A DNA stretch of 64,000 nucleotides from Ceratotherium simum simum (lineage: Eukaryota; Chordata; Mammalia; Perissodactyla; Rhinocerotidae), in assembly GCF_000283155.1 (NCBI RefSeq), contig NW_004454180.1:18850616-18914615 (forward strand). The letters run 5' to 3'. The notes under the pieces were generated by a model. That model did not search any database, was not told the DNA's origin, and saw only the letters and a program-made list of their open reading frames with translations. Below are positions 54,300 through 64,000 of the stretch, piece by piece (position 1 is the stretch's first letter; every line of letters starts with the position of its first letter). Made by a program: the position numbers and the translations under genes.

Positions 54300-57200
54300 A
54301 TGGAGGCCCTGCAGAGGCAGCAGGCGGCCCGACTGGCCCAGGGGGTGGGGCCATTGGCCCCTCCACGCCCACCACCGCCACCACAACTTCCCTTGCCTGG
54401 CCCCCGGACCCTGCAGGCCCCTAAGGGGGCCTTGGGGGAGGTTGGGGCTGAGGAAGAGGAGGGTGCTGAAGAGCATGAGGAGGGAGAGGAAACTCAGGCA
54501 GAGGAGGTGGCAGCCGAGGAGAGCCGTCCAGGACCCCGGGGCCCCAGCTCACCTTCCAGCCAGCCACCTGGACCGCATGCCCATGAGTGGACCTACGAGG
54601 AACAGTTCAAACAGGTAGGACCCCCTCAATGTCAGGCCCTCCCTGCCTCCTCTCTGGGCAAAAGCAGAGCCAGGAGATTAGTAGCCCCCCAACCCCCACT
54701 GCCCTCTGCAGGATGGAAAGACAGAGACACAGAGACCTGGAGAGAGACAGGAGAAGACTGAAGGATAGATAGAGACAGGGAGGGAGGGACAGACACCCAG
54801 AGGCACAGAGTGAAGTGCCTAGGCCCACACTAGAGGTGCAAGAGCCGCCCAGAAACACGAGGCCACAGACTGGAAGCTCTCGGTGAGGCTGGGAGGGAAA
54901 GGGGGAGGGATGTAGGAGCCTTCAAGAATTCTTTTGAGGGATGGGGATCTAGGGACTGGGGATTCCAGGGCCAGCACCATCCTACCCTACCTTCTCACAT
55001 ATCAAGTCACAAGGTCATATTCCAGTGACCAGTGGGGGTGTCCTGGGCTGCCTACTTCTGTCTTTGGAAGAAGAATGGAGGTTGCCACTCCTTTGGCAAG
55101 CTGATACACCCCTCATCTCTTCCCCATCACACTCCCCCCATACAAATCCTCTCCCTGGCCTGAGTTGTTGGGTGACAGTTCCCAGCCTGGGATGGCCACT
55201 ACAGCCTCAGTGTGACTAAAGGGCCCTTGTACAGTTAGGAATGCAAGATGTTACTCACAGGGCCTTAATTTGAGGTTCTTCCTCCCTGCGGAGCCCATCT
55301 GAGTGTTATTCTAAGGCACTACTCCAGACTGTCACTATGACAGTATCACGCAGGGCTGTGACTCTAGGTGTGCTATTCTGGTAATGTTGCTTGTAGGGTG
55401 TTGGTCTTGGGTATTTTCCAGAAGTGTTAATCTGTGGCTAACACTCTGCAGCATTAGTGTAAAACTGAGAGTGTTACTCAGGGCTCTGTTACTCTGGATA
55501 CGTGGCTCTAGCGACAGTTTCTCCTGGGTGTAATTCTAGGTATTATTACTTGGAAAGTGTGTGTTATTTGTGGGTATCCATCTAAGACTTAGGGTTCAGT
55601 TCTGTGGGAATGTAGCTCTAAAGGTGGATCTCTGGGGTTTGTTACTCATGGGTGTTTTTTTCCTCTGAGAGTTTTTATTGGGGTATGGAGTGTTACCCAT
55701 GGGTGTTACTCAGGGAATGTTACTCTGGAAAAATGACTGTTAACTCTAGGTATTGTTCCTCCTGGGTGGTATTTGGCAGGTGATACTGGAGGTGGGACTC
55801 TAGGTGATTGGGCATGGGTGGGATGACCCCCTTTCAAGGGCTTTCAAGTCCTGACCCTACAGATCCTGGGTGATGCAGGGCCATTGCCTCTGTGGCAGTA
55901 TCTGCAGTGGGCAGATACTGTCCCTGAAAGGAGGTAAGACCAGAAGGTGGGCTGAGGGGCCCCAGGATTCAATCCAGGAGCTTCTGACATCCACCCTGCC
56001 TGAGGGATGGGTTAGAGACATCTTGGTCCCTCCTCCCCAGCCCTGGCACACAGAGGTGTGAACAGCAAGCAGCCCTCGCAGGAATGAATGAGAGTGAATG
56101 AGGGCCTGAGCTGGATCTGTCAGTTTCCTCAGTGTGGAACACAGCCCCAGCCTGACTTCCTCCCTAGGGCTGTATGCATGCCCTGGCGAGCAGGCTGAGC
56201 CTCCGCAGCTTCCTCCCTTCCCCTCCTCCCCAGATGGGTGGTTTGAGCTGCACAGGGCACCACTGGCCAGTGGAGGGTCTCCGTGTGTATTAGAAAAAAG
56301 TGCCCCTACCTGCCCCCAGGGGGAGAGAGTCTAATGCCAGGGAGTCCACATTTCAGACTCTACTTACCCCTTCAGCTGGGGACCCTTATTCAGGGGACAA
56401 CCTGAGATGGAGTCCCAGGGGGATGGGGGAGTCAGCGGAGCTAGAAAATGACCTCACTCCTTCCCCAGCTGTACGAGCTCGATGCAGACCCCAAGAGGAA
56501 GGAATTTCTGGATGACCTGTTTAGCTTCATGCAGAAGAGGGGTGAGTGGGGTGATGTAAGGGAAGGACCCCCACTTACCAGGTTTGAGGAAGAGAGACCC
56601 CAGGGTTTAGTCCCTAGGTTGGGTCCTCTCTGCGGAGGCCTGAGCTTGGCAGCATCTATCCTTTGGGCTCTCAATAGCATCTTTAACCTCTGACCCTCCC
56701 CCTCCTCCACCCAGGGATTAATTAGTGGCCAGCCCACTGGCAGGTTAATGAGTATGGGATCAATTGGGAGGGTAGGAGGGGGACCTGGTGGGGGGCTGGC
56801 CTGGGGTGGGAGGGGTTCCCAGGACTGGGAGACTGGGAATGCCTTGGTCCTCTTTCACTGGCCTTTCCTCCAGGCTTGCCTCTCCTCAGTTTCCCCTTGC
56901 TTCAGGTGGGGGACACCCAGTGTGCTCTACAGCAGGAAGGACTGGGATTAGACTGAAGGAAGGACTTCTCAAGGGGTAGACTGGGGACAATGTGGGTTGT
57001 AGCTGTGGAAGAGGAGGAATTCCTTTCCAGGAAGCTCAGAGCTAGAAGAGAATGCAAGCAGGGTCCAGGAGGGGAGCAGGGTGGGCGCAGTCCATCACTT
57101 AGGCTTCTCCCCAGATTCATGGGTCTGAAGACTGACTCATTATCTCTCTCTACAAAGCTAATTAACTCACTCCGAGCGCGGCCTGATAAGCTGCTAATTA

Positions 57201-60200
57201 ACTGGCTGCACTGCTCCCCTCCTTAGTGCAGCTGCTGGCCAAAGTCCCTCCGGCCCCCACCCCAGTCTAGCACTCCTTCCGGTCCCTTCCTAACCAGGGA
57301 CCCTCGGTGGGGCCCCAGGTCCTTTTGCTCCCCTGGGAGGCCCAGTCATTCTGGTCCCAGTGTCCCCTCCCTGCCCCTTCCTCGAGGTCTGCCCTCCATT
57401 GGGGGGTGGGGTAGGGTGGTCTGAGCGGATCCTAGCACTCTCCCGCCACTCCCAGGCCCAGAGCTCTGCCTCCCTGCGGTCCCTGCCTCCCTCCGCGCCC
57501 TCTGCGGGGGGAGGGGTCCCGCGGGGCCGATAATTTCCCCCCATTAATCAGGCCGCAGCTAATTGTTCGGGTCCAAAGGCGGCGGCGGAAGGGGACGGGA
57601 TCGGTAAGGAATTAACTGGGGCCCATCGCTCAGCGCAGACAGGCCCCTTTGTCAGGACTGGCCGGCGGGGGCGGCGCGGGCTGCGGAGTCGGCGAGCCGC
57701 GACGGGGGCTGCGGCTTCTCCCATCCGCTGTCCCCCTGCCTCGGGGGGACGCTGCTTAGGGGGGACGGCTCTTCAGCACTGTCACGAAGTCCTTCCTACG
57801 GTCTACCCCAGGGGGCGGCAAACTAAAGCCTGCGGGCCACATCTAGCCGCCTGCGAGATGAGAATGGTTTTACATTTTTAAATAGTGGAAAAAATTAAAA
57901 GACATATAACATTTCCGGACGCGTGAAATTGGAATTTCAGAGTCTGTAAATAAAGTTTTATTGGAACACAGCCGCGCCCATTCCTTAAAATTATTTAAAT
58001 TTCCCTGTAGCTGCTTTCAGGCCACAACGGCAGAGTTGGAGCAGTTCTGACAGAGGCCGTTCGGCCCGCAGAGCCTAAACCATTCACCATCTGGCCCTTA
58101 TCAGAAGAAGTCTGTCCACCCCTGGTCCAGCCTCCTGCCCTTCCTGCTGCAATGGAGGCCTGGGGGCTCTGTGGTGTCTGCCTGGAATCCCATCTCCCCA
58201 TCCTCCCTCTTCCCCCGCTTTCTCGGGGGTCCCCCCTGTACTCGGGCCTCGTCCAGGCAGGCCTCTTTCAGTCCCCGAGGATGCCCGCAGACTGGGTCTT
58301 AGTCTAGTGCCCTGACTCTGTCCACTCGCACCAGGGACGCCAGTGAACCGCGTGCCCATCATGGCGAAGCAGGTGCTGGACCTGTACGCGCTGTTCCGCC
58401 TGGTGACGGCCAAGGGCGGCCTGGTGGAAGTCATTAACCGCAAGGTGTGGCGGGAGGTCACGCGCGGCCTCAGCCTGCCCACCACCATCACCTCGGCCGC
58501 CTTCACTCTGCGCACCCAGTGAGGCCGGGCGCGCGCGCGGAGGGGCGCGGCGCGGGGCGGGAGGGGGCGCGGAGGGCCCCGGGCGGGCGGCGGGGCTGGG
58601 GCTGGGGCTGGGGCTGGGGCCGGATCAGCTGGGCCCAGCCTCCCACCCCCCCGTCCGCCCCTAGGTACATGAAGTACCTGTACCCGTACGAGTGCGAGAC
58701 GCGGGCGCTTAGCTCCCCGGGGGAGCTCCAGGCCGCCATCGACAGCAACAGGCGCGAGGGCCGTCGGCAGGCTTACACCGCCGCCCCGCTCTTCAGCTTG
58801 GCCGGGCCGCCCCCTCGGGGCTCTCTGGGCCCCGCCTCCGGGCCCGGTTCGGCCCCGCCCGCGCCCCCGCCCGGACCTCGCCCGGCCCAGGGCTCAGCCT
58901 CCGGCCTGCCGGCGCACGCTTGCGCGCAGCTGAGCCCGAACCCCGTTAAGAAAGGTTTGAGAGGGGAGGGCCTGAGCTTTGGGAGTCTCTGAGACCTAGG
59001 GGGCTCTGAGATATAAGGAACATTACAAACGTGGGGACTCTGAGGTCTGGGAGGCATTGAGGTACGGGGGCAGCAAGGACTGACAGGGCATTGAGGTTTG
59101 GTGTGCGTTAATGCTAAGGGGTCCTGAGTTTGGGGTCAATGGAGGCTTAGGGGCTCTGGGGTACTGGTTACTGCGGTGGGGGGCTGAAGCTCAGGAAAAG
59201 GTCCTTTATCCAAGGCAGCTCCACTCCACACCTCTCCACCCAGGGCTTCCATTTGCATGTGGTTTGTGCCTCCTATGACCTGGATTATTTACCGACCAAG
59301 AGCAAGGAAATCCCCTCAATTGTCTTGGACCAACCTAGACATATATATTGGCCCTTTGGGCTCTCCAGCTTCAGAGCCTCTAGGCTGAGACTGGATGGGA
59401 GGGGAGATTGAATTTCGTGCTTGAGCTTGGGTGACCTCCCTTGGTCAAAACCTGGGGAAAGAACAAAATGCAGAGATGGAGTTGGTTGGGGTGGGGGCGC
59501 TGAATGACCTGTTCTTCCAGAGGAGAGCGGAATTCCAACCCCTCGACTGGCACTGCCTGTGGGCCTGGCCTTGGGACCTGCACAGGAGAAGTTGGCACCA
59601 GAGGAGCCCCCAGAGAAGAGGGCTGTGCTGATGGGACCCATGGACCCACCTCGACCTGGCGCACCCCCCAGTTTCCTGCCCCGTGGCAAGGTTCCCCTGA
59701 GGGGTGAGAAAGGGTTTGTTGCTGAGAGGGCTTTGGGCCTGTGCACTGAGGGAGGATAGATCCATTACCTGATAGGTGTTGGGGATGGGGCAGATAGATC
59801 CCTCAATAGACAACTGTGTGATTACTGGTTGGGGCTGAAGTGGAATGCGGCCTGTGTATAGGGATGGAGAGGGTAGCTGGTAAGTCCGAAGTCTGATTAC
59901 CCAAAATGTGACTCCCCTGCCCCCTCCTGGACAGAAGAGCAGCTGGATGGGCCTCTCAATCTGGCGGGCAGTGGTATCAGCAGTATCAACATGGCCCTAG
60001 AGATCAACGGGGTGGTCTACACTGGTATGGGTACTGCAGGCTGTCTACACTGGCATGAGGTCAGGGGTATTTACACTGGCATGGGGATTTTAGACTTTCT
60101 CTACGAGCATGAGGTTCAGGGATATCCAAACTTGCATGGGTAACATGGGGTTCAGGGGATTGCTACACTGGCATGGGTTAAAGGGGTGTCTACATGGCAT

Positions 60201-60583
60201 GGGGTCCAAGGCATGACCTCTCTGGCATGGGTACCATGGGATGTCTGCCTTGTCATGGGCCTGTTAGTGTAAATCTTTCTTGTTTACCTGCTCAAGAGTA
60301 TCTGTGTTGGCATAGGAACCTCTAACTGACCCAAGGGGCTTGTCCTCATTGGTTTGTGGCAGGGGTACGTGTGTGGTATTCTAGCAGTCAGAACACTGAC
60401 TTTTGTTTCCCTCTTCTGTTTCCATACCCCAACCCCCTCCTGCTTCTGTTTTCCCTCTACCATCTCCTCATCCCTCTGCCAGGCATCCTCTTTGCCCGCC
60501 GCCAGCCTGTGCCAGCTTCCCAGGGCCCAACCAACCCTGTACCCCTGCCCCCTACAGGGCCCCCTTCCAATGCCTCACCCTGA
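54300..60583 (+). CDS. ARID3C: ARID3C, AT-rich interaction domain protein 3C (7 coding exons, 411 aa)
   Basis: ARID3C is a nuclear DNA-binding protein of the Bright/Dead ringer family and recognises AT-rich matrix-type sites. Coding exons: 54300-54614, 56469-56541, 58335-58518, 58665-58954, 59521-59703, 59935-60024, 60483-60583; phases join to 411 residues (human 412). The N-terminus is MEALQRQQAARLAQGVGPLA. An acidic Glu-rich stretch covers about residues 55-85. The ARID follows HEWTYEEQFKQ at about 100-210, with LYELDADPKRKEFLDDLFSF, MAKQVLDLYALFRLV and YMKYLYPYECE. The REKLES-type C-terminal region contains SGISSINMALEINGVVYTG at about 360-380. The ATG is set by homology to human; an earlier in-frame ATG (54255) exists in the 5' UTR part of the exon. 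Confidence 0.97.
55240..55790. repeat. Degenerate GTTACTC-type repeat in ARID3C intron
   Basis: The phrases TGTTACTCAGGG, TGTTACTCTGGA and GGGTGTTACTCA recur irregularly, with many diverged copies, across about 550 nt between coding exons 1 and 2. Confidence 0.6.
56714..57620 (+). promoter_or_regulatory. Cluster of TAATTA-type sites in ARID3C intron 2
   Basis: Seven AT-rich cores sit in otherwise GC-rich intron sequence: ATTAATTA (56717-56724), GTTAATG (56744-56750), GCTAATTAACT twice (57157-57167 and 57193-57203, exactly 36 nt apart), ATTAAT (57543-57548), GCTAATTG (57558-57565) and AATTAACT (57610-57617). Homeodomain and ARID proteins bind such cores. Enhancer function is inferred. Confidence 0.4.
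57808..58125 (-). mobile_element. hAT-like non-autonomous DNA transposon
   Basis: The ends GGGGGCGGCAAAC and TGTCCACCCCTGG are near-inverted. The inside has AAAGTTTTATTGGAACACAG and AACGGCAGAGTTGGAGCAG. The same family occurs at 17040-17275. Orientation is arbitrary. Confidence 0.55.
58592..58619 (+). repeat. (GGGGCT)n hexanucleotide run, G-quadruplex candidate
   Basis: Five GGGG runs are separated by CT in the 146-nt intron between ARID3C coding exons 3 and 4. The intron as a whole is extremely GC-rich. Confidence 0.9.
58985..59180. repeat. Degenerate GGGGCTCTGAGGT-type repeat
   Basis: Imperfect units such as GGGGCTCTGAGAT, GGGGACTCTGAGGT and GGCATTGAGGT recur in the first part of ARID3C intron 4. 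Confidence 0.5.
60012..60260 (+). repeat. Minisatellite amplified from ARID3C exon 6 end and splice donor
   Basis: The exon end and donor, GTCTACACTG|GTATGGG, are followed by about eight diverged copies of CTACACTGGCATGGGGT spaced about 25-35 nt apart. Most copies have GC where the true donor has GT. Confidence 0.75.
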
Positions 60584-60900
60584 GAGCTCCCACTTGGAAT
60601 TAAGAGTTCCAGCCCCACTGCTGAGGGGTGACCACTTCCCCCCCCGTGCCACGTGGACTTGAAGCCTAAGAGTTTTCTTTTGATGTTACATCTACCTCAT
60701 TGTAAAGGGAGGGCATCTCCTCCCTGGCCAACTCCAGCAGCATCTACCAAAGAGTTCTGCCCCCAGTAACCCCCATCATCTCCTCATGTGCCCCCATGTC
60801 ATTGTCATCTCTTCGAGTCAGACCTGCTTCTCTTCAGGAGCCAGGTGAAGGGTTGGGTTGGGGTGTTGTGAAGGAGATGTCCCTCGGGTCACATCTGGAT

Positions 60901-60906
60901 AATAAA
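60901..60906 (+). promoter_or_regulatory. ARID3C poly(A) signal AATAAA
   Basis: AATAAA in GGATAATAAAGCTGC lies 318 nt after the ARID3C stop codon. Confidence 0.75.
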
Positions 60907-61049
60907 GCTGCAGTCCCTCCCTCTCCAGTGCCTCCTCTCCTTCTTGTTTGGGTTTGGGGGTTGGGGAGGAATTATGTGGTATACACAGGCTGCAACCGGC
61001 CAGGAGTTCTCGGAGGGGAAGAGAGAATAGCAAAGGTCTATGAGAGTAG

Positions 61050-61165
61050 AAGATGTAGGTCTAATGAATCCGACTGCCTGAGTTCAAATCCCGATTCTGC
61101 CATATAGTGCTGGGTGGCCTTGGGCAAAACATTTAATCGCTGGAACCTTAGAAGACTAGAAGATT
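61050..61165 (+). mobile_element. MIR-type fragment
   Basis: GACTGCCTGAGTTCAAATCC and GGTGGCCTTGGGCAAAACAT match the MIR core, between ARID3C and DCTN3. Confidence 0.6.
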
Positions 61166-61356
61166 ATGGTATCTCACAGGACCTCTTACCGATCTATGGG
61201 AATGGACCAACCCTGGAATAATGGGTGTGTTTATATGTGGGACCTCGGTGAATGGGGTGGGGAAACCTCTTTGGTACCCTGGAATTAGAAGAAGAAAGGC
61301 AAAGTTTGTCTTGACAAGCGGGAGCTGAAAGCTAGGGAACGGCCTGACAGGTAGCC

Positions 61357-61527
61357 GTTGCCTAGGTAACCAGACAGCTGCCGCTCCCTTCCGGCACTGA
61401 AGGACTGGATCGTGGCGTCACTTCCTGTATGGAGGGCCGCCCGTGCACTCGGATTGGCCAGCCTTCTCTGTGTGGACGGACGTCCCGCCCCCCGGCTGTT
61501 CTCCGGCTAGGCGGGGCGGCGGTAGCT
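61357..61527 (+). promoter_or_regulatory. DCTN3 promoter with X-box and ETS-like sites
   Basis: GTTGCCTAGGTAAC at 61357-61370 is a near-palindromic RFX-type X-box. CACTTCCTG near 61420 is ETS-like, and GATTGGCC at about 61452 is an inverted CCAAT. The ATG follows at 61528. No TATA box is seen. Confidence 0.55.
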
Positions 61528-63999
<2,472 letters not shown>

Positions 64000-64000
64000 G

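Overview
This is a vertebrate nuclear segment with spliced genes, AATAAA poly(A) signals, CpG-rich promoters and dense interspersed repeats. Six SINEs match the perissodactyl ERE family: tRNA-like heads such as GGGCCAGCCCTGGTGGCC and tails with the GAGGAAGATCAGCCCTGAGCTAACATC-type motif on the other strand. The source is therefore a horse-like animal (Equus most likely; another perissodactyl is not excluded). One assembly gap of Ns lies at 23326-23529.

The window is the syntenic block known from human chromosome 9p13.3, read here as CCL19 (+), a degraded second CCL19 copy (+), a small unrecognised gene (+), CCL27 (+), IL11RA (-), GALT (-), SIGMAR1 (+), ARID3C (+) and the start of DCTN3 (+). 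Coding exons were reconstructed from splice sites and reading phase. IL11RA (422 aa), GALT (379 aa) and SIGMAR1 (223 aa) come out at exactly the human lengths; CCL19 is 100 aa, CCL27 116 aa and ARID3C 411 aa. DCTN3 is cut by the window end after three coding exons.

Layout: 1-3.9 kb holds CCL19 with ISRE-like, kappaB-like and TATA-like promoter motifs. 3.9-18.4 kb is repeat-rich intergenic DNA (L2, L1, MIR, hAT-type and LTR relics, microsatellites). 18.4-21.85 kb is a tandem duplicate of the CCL19 locus, broken at its 5' end but nearly identical to CCL19 over exon 3, exon 4 and the 3' UTR. 22.5-23.9 kb is a CpG island driving a compact three-coding-exon gene for an 87-residue protein that I cannot name. 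24-26.6 kb shows no recognised gene. CCL27 (26.65-27.34 kb) meets IL11RA (27.43-36.15 kb) tail to tail. GALT (37.78-41.03 kb) lies upstream of IL11RA on the same strand. SIGMAR1 (44.55-47.22 kb), ARID3C (about 53.2-60.9 kb) and DCTN3 (61.5 kb onward) run on the plus strand.

The genes are not an operon. CCL19 and CCL27 are homeostatic chemokines; IL11RA is a cytokine receptor; GALT is a Leloir-pathway enzyme; SIGMAR1 is an ER chaperone; ARID3C is a DNA-binding factor; DCTN3 is a dynactin subunit. The most interesting observations are: the mosaic CCL19 duplicate (likely gene conversion, a probable GC-AG intron, an LTR in its promoter); the unnamed small gene with a poly(A) signal inside its last codons; a minisatellite that amplified an ARID3C exon end plus its splice donor; paired AT-rich elements in an ARID3C intron; an X-box upstream of DCTN3; a phase-compatible GALT/IL11RA splice pair; and a 5'-inverted L1 with a SINE nested in its target-site duplication. 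I found no evidence for a wholly new biological system.
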